NCBI RefSeq assembly: GCF_002266425.1
Contig: NZ_NPMN01000025.1
Coordinates: 1-63,679 of the forward strand
DNA length: 63,679 nucleotides
Reading direction: 5' to 3'
Origin: Tissierella sp. P1
GTDB taxonomy: Bacteria > Bacillota > Clostridia > Tissierellales > Tissierellaceae
Each line of letters starts with the position of its first letter. The stretch's first letter is position 1. Positions 43,051 to 53,473 of this stretch are shown here, piece after piece. The position numbers and the translations under genes were made by a program. The notes beneath the pieces were generated by a model. The model had not been told where the DNA came from. It saw only the letters and a list, made by a program, of their open reading frames with translations, and did no database searches.

Positions 43051-44056
43051 ATTCTTTCAATTCTCCAACTATCTTATAATCTGTAGCTTTTAATTCTTCC
43101 ATATTTCTCTTACCTAGAAGCAGCATCACTATCTTCATTTTATGGATAGTTGCTTCTAAATAATTTCTTGCATTTTCATAACCTCCATGAAGCAGATATG
43201 ATAGTATTTCCCCTGATATACCCGCCATATCTCCACCGACTACTAATGATTTTATAATGTCCATACCCGTTCTTATTCCACCACTAGCAATTAAGTTCAA
43301 CTCCTGAGATAATTCTCTACATTTAATTAAAGCTAAGGCTGTAGGAATCCCCCATGAATAAAGGTCAGAAAAATCTATATTATTATATCTAATATTTTCG
43401 ATTTCAATAAAATTAGTTCCACCGTAGCCAGATACATCTATATTTCTAACTCCAACGTTATATAGCTTTTCAGCCACTTCCTTTGATATACCGAATCCGA
43501 CTTCTTTTACTATAACAGGTTTGCCTATACCTTTTACAATAGTTTCAATGTTTCTCAAAATTCCCCTAAAATCTCTATCTCCTTCAAGCATAACTACTTC
43601 TTGAGCAGGGTTCAAATGCAATTGTATTGCATCACCCCTTATCATGTCTAAAGCTCTTTTAACATCTTCTAAGGATGCCTGAGCATTAAGGTTGGCTATG
43701 ACTATACCGTCATCTCCTATGGTTTGTCTAACTATTTCAAATGAATCCCTACATTCTTCTTCCTCACACAAAGCTATGGTTTGAGAGCCAACAGCCATTG
43801 GAATTTTAAATTCCTTAGCAATTAGTGACAAATCTCGATTTATTTCCCAGGAAAAGTCAGAACCTCCTGTCATTGCATTGATTATAATTGGATAATCTAC
43901 AGTTTTCCCTAAAAAAACTGTTTTTGTGTCTATATCCTCAAAACTTAAATCTGGTAATGCATTATGTTGCAAAAATACGTCCTCTAATAACGTATCGCCT
44001 TTATAGGTTGTTCTTAGATAGTTCTCAACATGCTCTCTTTTCCTCTTTTTTCTCAT
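43037..44056 (-). CDS. fni: Type II isopentenyl-diphosphate delta-isomerase
   Basis: 339 residues, FMN- and NADPH-dependent TIM barrel interconverting IPP and DMAPP. NAMTGGS, MAVGSQTIAL, QLHLNPAQEVVM, VIVKEVGFGISKEVA, DVSGYGGTNFIEIE and ASGGIRTGMDIIKSL are the expected flavin- and substrate-binding motifs. AGAGGTGG precedes the ATG. It lies 14 bases downstream of an LCP-family gene. Role: isoprenoid carrier supply for the cell wall. Confidence 0.94.
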   Translation of the reverse strand: MRKKRKREHVENYLRTTYKGDTLLEDVFLQHNALPDLSFEDIDTKTVFLGKTVDYPIIINAMTGGSDFSWEINRDLSLIAKEFKIPMAVGSQTIALCEEEECRDSFEIVRQTIGDDGIVIANLNAQASLEDVKRALDMIRGDAIQLHLNPAQEVVMLEGDRDFRGILRNIETIVKGIGKPVIVKEVGFGISKEVAEKLYNVGVRNIDVSGYGGTNFIEIENIRYNNIDFSDLYSWGIPTALALIKCRELSQELNLIASGGIRTGMDIIKSLVVGGDMAGISGEILSYLLHGGYENARNYLEATIHKMKIVMLLLGKRNMEELKATDYKIVGELKELVND

Positions 44057-44070
44057 ATTTCCACCTCTAT

Positions 44071-45006
44071 CTATTGACTTAATAAATAGTCTCCAAACAT
44101 TTCTTGGACAATGGTTCTTGTCTCTTCTCTATTATATATCCAATAGTCAACTCCTGCAATCCTTTTACCATCTCCAGGAATTGTATTTGTTGTCATATTT
44201 TCCATATTGATTTTTTTAGCGGATAATGCACCTTTTGTAATAACTTTAAGTGGGATATTAGTCTCTACATAATCAAAATATGTTTCAATAAATTTTGGTA
44301 TTTTTATTATGTTTTTAGGTTTTAGAGCTTGCTTAATTAGCTCCTTCATAAACATTTGCTGCGCTTTTATTCTTCCTATATCGCCTTCTTTATAACCAGA
44401 CCTATATCTTAAAAAATCATGTGCTTCTTTTCCATATAGGGTTTGTACTCCTTTTTTTAAGTCTATATGAAGTGGTGGAATTCCAGGTGTCGTATCATCA
44501 TATTTCATTCTTTGAGGTACATCTATTTCTACTCCACCTATTGCATCTACTATTTCCATTACTGCTCTATAATCAACTTTTACATAATAATCTACATCTA
44601 TATTTAGAAAATCTCTTAGAGTTCTCATAGTAAGCTCTGGCCCTCCAAAGGCATGAGCATGATTGATTTTATCTTCTTTTCCTTTTATTAACACTCTCGT
44701 GTCTCTAGGTATAGATAGTAAATTTATATCTCCTGTATCAAAATTAACTTTGAAAAGCATCATAGTATCTGTCCTTGTACCCTTAGACTTTTTCACGTTC
44801 TCAGCATCTACACCCATCATTAAAAATAAGATTTCATTGTCGACTTTTGGCTCTACTACATTCTCATTACCTGGCTCTTCACCATCACCATCATCTACGG
44901 CTACTGTTGAATTCTTCCTTAGAAATACTTTTTCACCTAAAAAGGTGAATACTAAAGCAAAACATATAAATGATAATATAAATGATAGCACAAACTTCTT
45001 TTTCAT
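44071..45006 (-). CDS. LytR-CpsA-Psr (LCP) family cell-wall ligase
   Basis: 311 residues. A short cytoplasmic N-terminus, one membrane helix (FVLSFILSFICFALVFTFL), an acidic linker, then the LCP domain: GTRTDTMMLFKVN, LLSIPRDTRVLI, INHAHAFGGPELTMRTL and DFLRYRSGYKEGDIGRIKAQ. LCP enzymes move teichoic acids or capsule from lipid carriers to peptidoglycan outside the membrane. The ATG at 45006 follows AGAGGTG; the longer ORF start is unsupported. Probably co-transcribed with fni. Confidence 0.93.
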   Translation of the reverse strand: MKKKFVLSFILSFICFALVFTFLGEKVFLRKNSTVAVDDGDGEEPGNENVVEPKVDNEILFLMMGVDAENVKKSKGTRTDTMMLFKVNFDTGDINLLSIPRDTRVLIKGKEDKINHAHAFGGPELTMRTLRDFLNIDVDYYVKVDYRAVMEIVDAIGGVEIDVPQRMKYDDTTPGIPPLHIDLKKGVQTLYGKEAHDFLRYRSGYKEGDIGRIKAQQMFMKELIKQALKPKNIIKIPKFIETYFDYVETNIPLKVITKGALSAKKINMENMTTNTIPGDGKRIAGVDYWIYNREETRTIVQEMFGDYLLSQ

Positions 45007-45120
45007 CGTTACACCTCTAGTAATTAAATTATACATTAAATAATACTACATATGTCTACTAATTACAATTAAAAATATGACGAAATTAAGTTACAATTTA
45101 GATACAATGTCTATTTATGT

Positions 45121-45146
45121 AAAAAAAAGAGGCTATTTAGCCTCTT
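45121..45146 (-). terminator. Terminator of the YjiH gene
   Basis: AAGAGGC-TATTT-AGCCTCTT hairpin with an eight-base A-run on the plus strand (U-run on the minus strand). Confidence 0.85.
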
Positions 45147-46503
45147 AAAATAATAAATGTCCTACTAATGCAATAATTGGTAATGTCACTAATGTTCTCT
45201 CAATAAATATAATAAATAACTCTCCAACATTTACAGGAATCTTGGAACCTAAGATAACAGCACCTACTTCTGATAAATATATAAGTTGAGTAACAGAAGT
45301 TCCTGCAATTACAAATCTAGTTAGCTCAGATTCTATACTAGCACCAATTACAGATGGTAAGAACATATCTGCAAAACCTATAATCATAGTTTGACTTGCT
45401 TCTACTGCAAAAGGTATGTTTAATAGTTTCAATATAGGGATAAATGGCATACCTAACAAAGTAAATACAGATGTAAACTCTGCTAAAATTGTTGCTATAG
45501 TTCCAAATGCCATGATTACTGGCATAACTCCTACCCACATCTCAAGGACATTATGGAGTCCACCTTTAATAAAACCACTAATATCTGTACTGTTTTTAGC
45601 CTTCTCAATAGCTTGATCAAGTCCCCATGTAAATGGAGTGTATCCTACAGGCAGGTTCTCCATATTATCTCTACTAGTATCTGTTAGATAATCATCTTTC
45701 TTCCATGATAGTGGAGGTATACGAGGTACTATAATAGCTGCAACTACTCCTGCAAAAGTAACTGCTAGATAATAAGGAACAAAGTGTTGTTCTAAACCAA
45801 CTTCTGCTAATACTACTAAGGCAAAAGTAATAGATACTGCTGAGAATGTTGTAGCTATAACAGATGCTTCTCTAGTAGTATAATATCCTTCTTCGTACTG
45901 ATTATTTGTGAGTAGAACACCTATAGTTCCATCACCTAACCAAGAAGTAATACAGTCAATTGAAGATCTTCCCGGGAGCTTGAATATTGGTCTCATAACT
46001 GGTGTAAGCATTGCTCCAACAAATTCCAGTAGTCCAAAATCCAATAATAAAGGAAGTAAAAATGCAGCAAAGAAAAATATAGTAAGTAGAGTTGTCAAAA
46101 GCCCATGTAACAACAAACCTCCTGTATTCTCATTCCATATCCATTCAGGTCCTATTTCAAAGTATGCCAAAATAACGAATATCATACCAACGATTCTAAC
46201 TATGAACCAGAATATATTTACATTGAATAATCCCTTTAGATTCTTGGATTTCTCAATAAAGCTTGGTTTTGATACTTTATAAATTATGGTCATTATACCA
46301 GTAAAAGTAATGAGCAAAGTAATTATAGTTGGTAGTGCAGGTTCTAATATTGATGCGACAGTTTTAGATAATATTGCAACTGGAATCGTATATTCCCCTT
46401 GAAATTTTAAAGGAATCATAAATAGCATAATACCAATTAAAGATGGAAGTATAAACCGTGTATAATCTGCACCAGAATATTTTTTCTTAGTCTTATCAGA
46501 CAT
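45145..46503 (-). CDS. YjiH family nucleoside-recognition (Gate) membrane protein
   Basis: 452 residues, about ten helices. GRSSIDCITSWLGDGTIGVL, YYTTREASVIATTFSAVSIT and IGFADMFLPSVIGASIES match the YjiH/Gate-domain family, thought to transport purine-like or other small solutes; the actual substrate is not established. GAGGGGG precedes the ATG. The gene is alone on its strand. Confidence 0.85.
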   Translation of the reverse strand: MSDKTKKKYSGADYTRFILPSLIGIMLFMIPLKFQGEYTIPVAILSKTVASILEPALPTIITLLITFTGIMTIIYKVSKPSFIEKSKNLKGLFNVNIFWFIVRIVGMIFVILAYFEIGPEWIWNENTGGLLLHGLLTTLLTIFFFAAFLLPLLLDFGLLEFVGAMLTPVMRPIFKLPGRSSIDCITSWLGDGTIGVLLTNNQYEEGYYTTREASVIATTFSAVSITFALVVLAEVGLEQHFVPYYLAVTFAGVVAAIIVPRIPPLSWKKDDYLTDTSRDNMENLPVGYTPFTWGLDQAIEKAKNSTDISGFIKGGLHNVLEMWVGVMPVIMAFGTIATILAEFTSVFTLLGMPFIPILKLLNIPFAVEASQTMIIGFADMFLPSVIGASIESELTRFVIAGTSVTQLIYLSEVGAVILGSKIPVNVGELFIIFIERTLVTLPIIALVGHLLF

Positions 46504-46827
46504 AGAAATCCCCCTCTCATATTTTATTTATTTTTATCCCTTACTACCCTCCTTTCTTTATTATATTATCATAATATCACTAAACAACACTAATTTCAAG
46601 AAATCATATGAATATTTCAAATTTTCATTATTTTGGAATATATGACATAAAAATTTATATATCTCTTAATTATATAAGAAATCTTTACAAATATCTATAA
46701 TAAAAACAAGATTTTATCTATAGCATTTTTTTTATTATAGATATTTTCTATTGGATTTGTTTATATTGGTATGATAGTCTATCCAAGTAGAATAGTGTTT
46801 AAATTTAAAAGAAAAGGAGAGATGCAA
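46504..46827. other. Divergent intergenic region
   Basis: AT-rich promoter region between YjiH and the TDT gene. It carries only the ribosome site AAAGGAGAG near 46815; I see no convincing -35/-10 pair, repeat or riboswitch. Confidence 0.5.
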
Positions 46828-47757
46828 ATGAAAGAAATTATTAAAAAATTACCAGTGCCAATTGTTGGTTTAATGTTAGCTTTGGCAGCCATGGGAAACT
46901 TAGTCTTATCATATGGAGAAATATACAGAAATATCTTTGGTGTATTATCGGCAATTATTTTAGTTTTAGTATTAGTTAAAATTATTATGTTCCCAAAAAG
47001 TGTTTCTGAAGCTATAGACAATCCAGTAGTTGCAAGTGTTTTCCCTACACTTTCTATGGGAATTATGCTTTTAGCAACATATCTTAAACCACTTGCTCCA
47101 TCATTAGCATTTGGCATATGGATTATAGGGCTAGTATTACATGGAGTTCTAATTATTTATTTTACTAAAAAGTATTTATTTAATTTTGGAATTAAAAAAG
47201 TTTTCCCATCTTGGTTTATCGTTTATGTTGGAATAGTAGTTGGATCTGTAACTGCTCCTGCATTTGATAAAGCAAATATTGGACAAATTGTATTCTGGTT
47301 TGGTTTCATATCTTATTTTGCATTATTGCCAATAGTTCTTAAAAGAGTTTTTAAAGTTAAAGATATACCTGAACCTGCATTACCAACTCTAATAATTTTT
47401 GCTGCACCTGTTGCACTTTGCCTAGCAGGATATATGAATTCCTTCCAAGAAAAAAACATGTTTATTGTTTGGTTATTAGTTGCTTTATCTCAATTCTCAT
47501 ATTTATGTGTATTATTACAATTACCAAAGTTATTGAAACTAAAATTTTATCCATCTTACTCAGCTTTTACCTTCCCGTTAGTTATTAGCGCAATTTCTAT
47601 TAAATTAACTAATGGATTTTTAGTTAAAATTGAGAAACCAATAGCTATATTAAAGTATGTTGTAAATTTTGAAGAATTAGTGGCTTTGGCAATTGTTATC
47701 TATGTATTAATTAGATATATAGGCTTTTTATTTGCTAGAACTGAAACAGCTAAATAA
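46828..47757 (+). CDS. TDT/SLAC1-family transporter
   Basis: 309 residues, ten helices, with PVPIVGLMLALAAMGNLVLS at the N-terminus and FPSWFIVYVGIVVGSVTAPA in the middle, characteristic of the tellurite-resistance/dicarboxylate transporter family. Substrates in the family include C4-dicarboxylates, sulfite and tellurite; none can be chosen here. The ATG at 46828 follows AAAGGAGAG by 8 bases. The following C_GCAxxG gene is 49 bases downstream and probably co-transcribed. Confidence 0.85.
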   Translation: MKEIIKKLPVPIVGLMLALAAMGNLVLSYGEIYRNIFGVLSAIILVLVLVKIIMFPKSVSEAIDNPVVASVFPTLSMGIMLLATYLKPLAPSLAFGIWIIGLVLHGVLIIYFTKKYLFNFGIKKVFPSWFIVYVGIVVGSVTAPAFDKANIGQIVFWFGFISYFALLPIVLKRVFKVKDIPEPALPTLIIFAAPVALCLAGYMNSFQEKNMFIVWLLVALSQFSYLCVLLQLPKLLKLKFYPSYSAFTFPLVISAISIKLTNGFLVKIEKPIAILKYVVNFEELVALAIVIYVLIRYIGFLFARTETAK

Positions 47758-47806
47758 TCTACTGTATTGATAATATTATATAAATAAATTTAAGGAGGCT
47801 TTTTAT

Positions 47807-48283
47807 ATGACTAAGGAAGAATTATTAGCAAAAGTTAAGGAAGAAGCAGAAGGATATTTTGCAAGAGGAGAGTTTTTCTGTTCAGAAGCAGTAGCTCAAA
47901 CCATCAACAATTTGCTAGGAAATCCATATGATAACAATATTGTAAAAATGGCTTCAGGATTCCCAATTGGTATGGGAAAATCAGGCTGCCTATGTGGAGC
48001 AGTAAGTGGAGGGCAAATGGCTCTTGGTATGGCTTATGGCAGAGTTCATGGTGAACCAATGAAAGAAAAAATGTTTCCTATGGCAGCATCATTACATGAT
48101 TTTATAAAAGATGAATATGGTTCAACTTGCTGTAGAGTTATTACTAGACAATGGGCTGGAGATAATTTCATGAGTCCTGAAAGAAAAAAACATTGTATTG
48201 AAATAACTGGAAAAGTTGCAGAATGGGTTGCAGCAAAATTAATAGAAGATGGCCAAGTAGAAGTTGCAGAAACGGCAGAATAA
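47807..48283 (+). CDS. C_GCAxxG_C_C family redox protein
   Basis: 158 residues with the conserved cysteine pattern of the family: FFCSEAVAQT, GKSGCLCGAVSGGQMALG (the C-GCAxxG core), STCCRVITRQW and KHCIEITGK. The cysteines probably bind a metal or Fe-S cluster or form redox disulfides; biological function is not established. Length is typical. AAGGAGGC precedes the ATG. It follows the TDT gene and ends at a bidirectional terminator. Confidence 0.9.
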   Translation: MTKEELLAKVKEEAEGYFARGEFFCSEAVAQTINNLLGNPYDNNIVKMASGFPIGMGKSGCLCGAVSGGQMALGMAYGRVHGEPMKEKMFPMAASLHDFIKDEYGSTCCRVITRQWAGDNFMSPERKKHCIEITGKVAEWVAAKLIEDGQVEVAETAE

Positions 48284-48310
48284 AAAACCACCTAATGGTG
48301 GTTTTTTATT
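48282..48310. terminator. Bidirectional terminator
   Basis: AAAAAACCACC-TAAT-GGTGGTTTTTT between the C_GCAxxG gene and the convergent DUF438 gene. Confidence 0.92.
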
Positions 48311-49526
48311 CTGACATCAATCTTTTTTCTCCTGTTATTGCTTGAATAGGGGCTATATCCTGTGTAAATTCTAAAGTTCCTAGAAATTCTCCTTTTTCAT
48401 CTCTCACAGCAAAATAACTAATTAAAATATATTTATCTCCCATCTTGATCCAAAAACTTTCACTATCTTTCTTTCCTCTTCTAAGATCGTCTACTAACTT
48501 ATCTACTACATTTACAGATGCTGGCGGATGACAGTTTTCAACTGATCTACCAATCACCGCCTTAGTTCTGGCAAATATTCTTTCTTTTCCTTGGGAAAAA
48601 TATTTAACTATATTATCCTTATCTACAAATGTCATATCTCCAGGTATACTATTTAATATATAATTAATTTCCTTAGATGTTAATATTCCTGTTTCAAATT
48701 TTATATAACCATCATCTACTGTATTCTTTGTCTCTTCTTTTGCCTTTTGTTCTACATTTACTCTTGCTCTATTCCATTTCCCTTCTGGAGCTATTAATGC
48801 ATATCCTATCTCATCCGACTCATCATATATGCTAATCCATTCATCTTCTGTCAAAGTGTCTAAACACATAGGGAATAATATGCTATCTTCCTTAAATATC
48901 ATTTCTTTTACCTGAATTAGCATCTCCTCCACTTTTTCAGCAACCTCATCTTTATTTCCCTTATAGGAAGTTAAAGATAATTTAATATCCTTTATTTTAG
49001 CTCTTATTTCATCATCTACACCCCACATAACCTTCGGTGGTGCTGTGATTCCATACTTCTCTAGATATGGAAATATTAGGTTTTCCTTTCTGCTATAATG
49101 TTTATCAATATCCCAGAGTAAATTAATATCAGAGATTAAAGTGAATATATTTTCCTTTGAGTCATTTCCTTTAAATCTAACCAAATTAGGCTTGATTACA
49201 TTTTCTATATGTTCCTCTATTGCCTTATTTTCCTGTCTCATAGTATAAATAGGATGTCCCGGTACTTCTTCAGGATGATGAATTTCTTCTATAGAGCCTT
49301 TAAATACAGCCGCATGAACATCACAAAGGTTTTGTATTTCTTCTATAGGTAATCCTTCTTTAACAAGCTGTACCTCCATTTCTGATATTTCTTTGGCAGA
49401 TACTCCTTTAATTACCTCAGCAAATTTGGCCTTTACTTCTTCTACCGTTTTTCCTTCATGTAGCTCTTTAATTACTTCTTTAAGTATCTTTTGTCTATGT
49501 TCTCTATTATTAATTAATTCACTCAT
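48306..49526 (-). CDS. DUF438-hemerythrin-PAS protein
   Basis: 406 residues in three parts: DUF438 (residues 1-80: KEVIKELHEGKTVEEVKAKF, HAAVFKGSIEEIHHPEEVPG), a hemerythrin-like HHE helical bundle (LWDIDKHYSRKENLIFPYLE, EDSILFPMCLDTLTEDEW) with His/Glu iron ligands, and a C-terminal PAS (IPGDMTFVDKDNIVKYFSQG). It probably senses O2, NO or redox through iron and the PAS pocket. ATAGGAGTG precedes the ATG. It stands alone. Confidence 0.92.
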   Translation of the reverse strand: MSELINNREHRQKILKEVIKELHEGKTVEEVKAKFAEVIKGVSAKEISEMEVQLVKEGLPIEEIQNLCDVHAAVFKGSIEEIHHPEEVPGHPIYTMRQENKAIEEHIENVIKPNLVRFKGNDSKENIFTLISDINLLWDIDKHYSRKENLIFPYLEKYGITAPPKVMWGVDDEIRAKIKDIKLSLTSYKGNKDEVAEKVEEMLIQVKEMIFKEDSILFPMCLDTLTEDEWISIYDESDEIGYALIAPEGKWNRARVNVEQKAKEETKNTVDDGYIKFETGILTSKEINYILNSIPGDMTFVDKDNIVKYFSQGKERIFARTKAVIGRSVENCHPPASVNVVDKLVDDLRRGKKDSESFWIKMGDKYILISYFAVRDEKGEFLGTLEFTQDIAPIQAITGEKRLMSE

Positions 49527-49594
49527 TTTATCACTCCTATATTCTATTTCTTAATATAATACCCCTTATACGCTAATATAATTAAGTAAATAAA

Positions 49595-49626
49595 AAAATT
49601 GCCCCTAAAATAGGAGCAATTCTTTT
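49595..49626 (-). terminator. Terminator of the lipoprotein gene
   Basis: ATTGCCCCT-AAAAT-AGGAGCAAT stem with a seven-base U-run on the minus strand; it abuts the stop at 49625. Confidence 0.8.
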
Positions 49627-50586
49627 ATTTACTTACTTCTAATGAAGACAATGCTTCATTTACAAGTGATACAACCTTATCCTCTACATCCTTATTTATT
49701 AAATTGTTGTTTTCTTTAATAACATCAATATATTTATTTACTACAAATGCTGTGGCTGAATCTTTTATTTTGGCTGTTTTATTATAGCTTTCTAATACAT
49801 CATCATAAATCTTCTTTGTTTCAAAATCAGCTATTGGAGTATTATCTAGCCCTCCTAGATAAAGAGCTAGTTTGTTTTTATAGTTTCCTAGCATTTCTTC
49901 ATATCTCTGTCCTTGAGAATATTTCTCTATATATTTCTCTGTTTTTATTATTCTATCGGCCAAATCATCATAGGAAATTCTTAGTCCAGCATCCATTGCT
50001 ACTGGCTCATTTGAGTCCATAGCTTTAATCTCGATATATTCCTTTATTTCATCTGAAATATAATTATTGTATTGTTTTATTTTTTCATAGTCTATTATTG
50101 GATAGTAACTTCCTTCTAAATTTATAAGTTTATATTTACTATTTATTGTTTTTGTAATCTCGTCACGAAGCTTTTCATTCTGTATGTCTTTTATTTTATC
50201 CTCTGGGAAGAAAAGTTCTGTGCCTGCAATAGTCATTAGTTCTCCATTAGTATCTGCCTGAGAAATTTTATTGGTTGTAACATCTAAGGACTGATTAAGT
50301 ATTTTCTCTAATTCTGATACCATCTTGTCCCCTTCTATCTGAGAAAGCTTTCCTATATTCTCATCTATAAAAAAGACTATCTTATCTAACTCTTTACCAT
50401 TTAAAGCATTGTTAAATTCTGCCATAATCTTTTCTCTATCTTTTTCATTTGTCTCTAAATCTTCTGTAGGTCCTGCTGGATCTTTAACAGGATCTGTTAT
50501 TGCTGGACTTTTCTTTTTACATCCTGAAAGAGTTGTAACTAAAACAACTAAAATAAGAATTATAGCCATATTTATTGACTTCTTCA
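49625..50586 (-). CDS. Lipoprotein of unknown function
   Basis: 320 residues. A lipoprotein signal (KKSINMAIILILVVLVTTLS with lipobox LSGC) is followed by a mostly helical, charged domain with no family I recognise (VFFIDENIGKLSQIEGDKMV, TAFVVNKYIDVIKENNNLIN). It should be anchored on the outer face of the membrane. I start at the ATG at 50586 beside the signal; the upstream in-frame ATG lacks a better ribosome site. Monocistronic. Confidence 0.8.
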
Positions 50587-50755
50587 TAAATATCACCACT
50601 TTCATAATTATTTAATTAATACTATTATACCCAAACTATACCATATACTTAATAATAAGTCGTTACATTTCTATTACAAATCCTATGAAAAGCATTTCTA
50701 TTTTATTTATTTTATTATACAATAGTATAGATGCATAAATGAAGGGTGGTTTATT

Positions 50756-51613
50756 ATGGATATCAAAATATTAAAAAAAGAAAAGTCTATATATAAAGTG
50801 AATTTATTTTATCTTTGTACAATTATATGGTCTATATTTAGCCAATTCTTACCTACACCAGCAAATTCATATCAATATATAGCGTTTTTAATACCTATTA
50901 GTATTTATCTATTTTTCAATAGGTCTGAAGTGGAGAGAATACTGAAGCCAGATATGTTAGACTTAAAAAGTACAATAATTATATTCCTTATATGGCTGAC
51001 CTCATTACCCCTTATATTTCTAATTGTTGAATTATATATTTACTTTTTTGGAAGCACTTTAGCAGATATAGTATCTCAAGATACTCATAAAACCTTTGCT
51101 TTCAATCTATTTTTTACTGCAATAACTCCTGCTATTTTAGAAGAAATCTTAATGAGGGGAATTATATTAGATGGATATAGAAATAAATCTAGATTAGTAG
51201 CTGCTACAATGAATGGTCTTATGTTTGGAATGTTACATTTAAATTCTTTCCAATTTTTCCATACCTTTATAGCAGGGTTTTTAGCCTCTTTTCTTGTATT
51301 CGCTACTAATTCCATATTTGCAGGCATTCTTATTCATATGATAAATAATGGTCTGCCTTTAACATTAAACTATTTATATCCTCCTAATCCTAATATTGGA
51401 TATGCAGAGGATCCAAATTTTCTATTATTAACTCTCTATGCTCTATTAGGTGTTATGTTTTTATTTCAATTGATTAAAGTATTATTTAAAATAAATAATA
51501 TTCCTTTCAGAATAGATAAAGATTTATCTGATGAGAGGATTTTCAACCTGCCTTTGATATTGTCAATGTTTATATTTTTAGGATTTAGTGCTTTGATAAT
51601 ATTTTCACTTTAA
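50756..51613 (+). CDS. CPBP-family intramembrane glutamic protease
   Basis: 285 residues, about eight helices. The CPBP/Abi motifs are present: EEILMRGIILDGYR (EExxxR), FGMLHLNSFQFFH and AGILIHMINNGLPL, carrying the glutamate, arginine and histidine catalytic residues. The family includes CAAX-type prenyl proteases and bacteriocin self-immunity proteins; here the context gives no substrate. GAAGGGTGG precedes the ATG. It ends before a bidirectional terminator. Confidence 0.9.
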   Translation: MDIKILKKEKSIYKVNLFYLCTIIWSIFSQFLPTPANSYQYIAFLIPISIYLFFNRSEVERILKPDMLDLKSTIIIFLIWLTSLPLIFLIVELYIYFFGSTLADIVSQDTHKTFAFNLFFTAITPAILEEILMRGIILDGYRNKSRLVAATMNGLMFGMLHLNSFQFFHTFIAGFLASFLVFATNSIFAGILIHMINNGLPLTLNYLYPPNPNIGYAEDPNFLLLTLYALLGVMFLFQLIKVLFKINNIPFRIDKDLSDERIFNLPLILSMFIFLGFSALIIFSL

Positions 51614-51676
51614 GTAGGTATTATTATTGCCCAGTATAGACACTACTGTACATGTATATTGACCCCATATAATAAT

Positions 51677-51727
51677 AAAAAAGTATCTCTATTAGGGCTC
51701 GAGCTTCGCAATGAGAGATACTTTTTT
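51677..51727. terminator. Bidirectional terminator
   Basis: AAAAAAGTATCTCT / AGAGATACTTTTTT, a perfect 14-bp stem with a GC-rich loop, between the CPBP gene and the convergent MATE gene. Confidence 0.88.
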
Positions 51728-51769
51728 CAATATCATTTTACTAAGTTTATCCTAGTTTTATAAGATAAA

Positions 51770-53185
51770 TCATGCAACTTTTAATCTTGATTTTTCATCT
51801 TTCCTTCTTAATATATTAAATTCTTTTTTAACCATAATTGCAGTCCATAAAACTATAATTGAATCAATTACAACCCCTCCATAATAAACACCAGCTACTC
51901 CTATCATTTTAGGTAAAACTATCATTGCTGGTATATAGAAAATTAGCTGTCTTGCTATACCAATTATAGCAGCTGGTTTTCCCTTATTAATAGAAGGGAA
52001 AAATGTCATTGCCATAAAGATTATGGATAATATCAGTAATATAGACATATTAAGTCTGAAATACACTAAATTAGTTGGGTTAATAATTTTATCTGATATT
52101 AATCCTAAAACAGATTCAGGAGATATCATAGAAACAAGCCAAAATGGTAATGTAAGTGAAGTAGATGCAACTGCAAATATTTTAAAGGAATCAATTGCAC
52201 GTTCATATTGTTTGGCTCCGTAATTAATCCCCACTACTGGCTGTAATGCACGCATTAATCCAAAGATTGGTGTCAATAAGAAGTTAAAAACACGAAATGT
52301 TGATCCATAAAATGCCAGATCTGAAACTGTGCCATATTTAGATATTGGGTTTAAAACGACAACTCCTTGTATTACAGTCATAACACTCATTATCAGAGAA
52401 GATATTCCTAATCCTATAGTCTGCGTTATTATATCTTTATCTCTATAAATTGCAAAAACTTTTGTTTTAAATGAAGAAAATCCTTTACTAAAATAAATCC
52501 AATTTGTAAGAGTATAAACAAACATCCCAATATTTGTACCCCATGCAGCTTCTTTTACTCCAAAGTCAAATACTACCATAAGTATATAGTTGGCAATGAC
52601 ATTAACTATCAACCCTAGTCCCATCATTACTGCTGCTGACTTCATTTTCCCTTCGGCTCTTACTATCATATTTCCCGCTAATCCATATATCCAGAAAAAT
52701 GGGCCAATTATTGTAATTCTCAAATAACTATCTCCCAATACTAATGTTTCCCCTTCTCCCCCATAATTCTTACTAATGGAGCTGAAAAAAGCAATCCTAA
52801 TATCATATAAATTAATGTTATGATTAAAGAAAGATAATTTACATTACCTATTAAGCGTTCTTGCGTTTTTTTATCATCTTTCCCTAAAGCAATACTTAAT
52901 ACTGAACCAGCTCCAACTCCTATCAAAGATCCTAATCCATACTAATCTGTAAGCTACAGAAACTCCTGCCAAGGCAGTTTCTCCTACATAACGACCAACA
53001 AACACACCATCAATAAAAGTATTAAATCCATATAGAATCATAGCAATAACTGCTGGCCATGACAATTCAAATATAACCTTCCATAAATTACTGGATAAAA
53101 TGAGTTGCTTTTGTTTTTCTTTTTGATTCGATGAAGCTATTGCTGTTATCAAGCTAGTTCTGTAATGATTGGTAAATAGAGCCAC
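51770..53185 (-). pseudogene. MATE-family transporter with two frame breaks
   Basis: Three successive frames make one MATE protein of about 470 residues: WKVIFELSWPAVIAMILYGF and FVGRYVGETALAGVSVAY, then IGVGAGSVLSIALGKDDKKT, then GPFFWIYGLAGNMIVRAEGK to the end. The break near 52765 is repaired by restoring one T (att-tat-ggg); the break near 52933 needs net +1. The protein start is uncertain, with no ribosome site at 53185, so there may be further damage upstream. It belongs to a different MATE subgroup from the 4449-5831 gene. Confidence 0.8.
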
Positions 53186-53253
53186 TGCAAGCTAAAAAAT
53201 TCATATAAAATAACTCAAGTAAATGAGGATATTTAAATCTTTCCTAACAATTT

Positions 53254-53292
53254 AAATCCTGTCCAGATTATTAAATCTAAACAGGATTTTTT
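53254..53292. terminator. Terminator between AraC gene and MATE gene
   Basis: AAATCCTGT...ACAGGATTT with an AGATT/AATCT inner pairing; a TTTTTT tail on the plus strand and a weaker one on the minus strand. Confidence 0.6.
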
Positions 53293-53473
53293 CTATGGGA
53301 TAATCTTACTATTCTATAAGCATTAGACATCTAAATAACTATAGCTTACTAATAAATATACTATGAAAGAAACAAATGATTCAAGTAATTTCATGACCAT
53401 CACCTATGTCATTATTTAAGACATTTATCAGAGAGTTATTCACTATTTATTCAGAAAATGGTTAGTTATAATT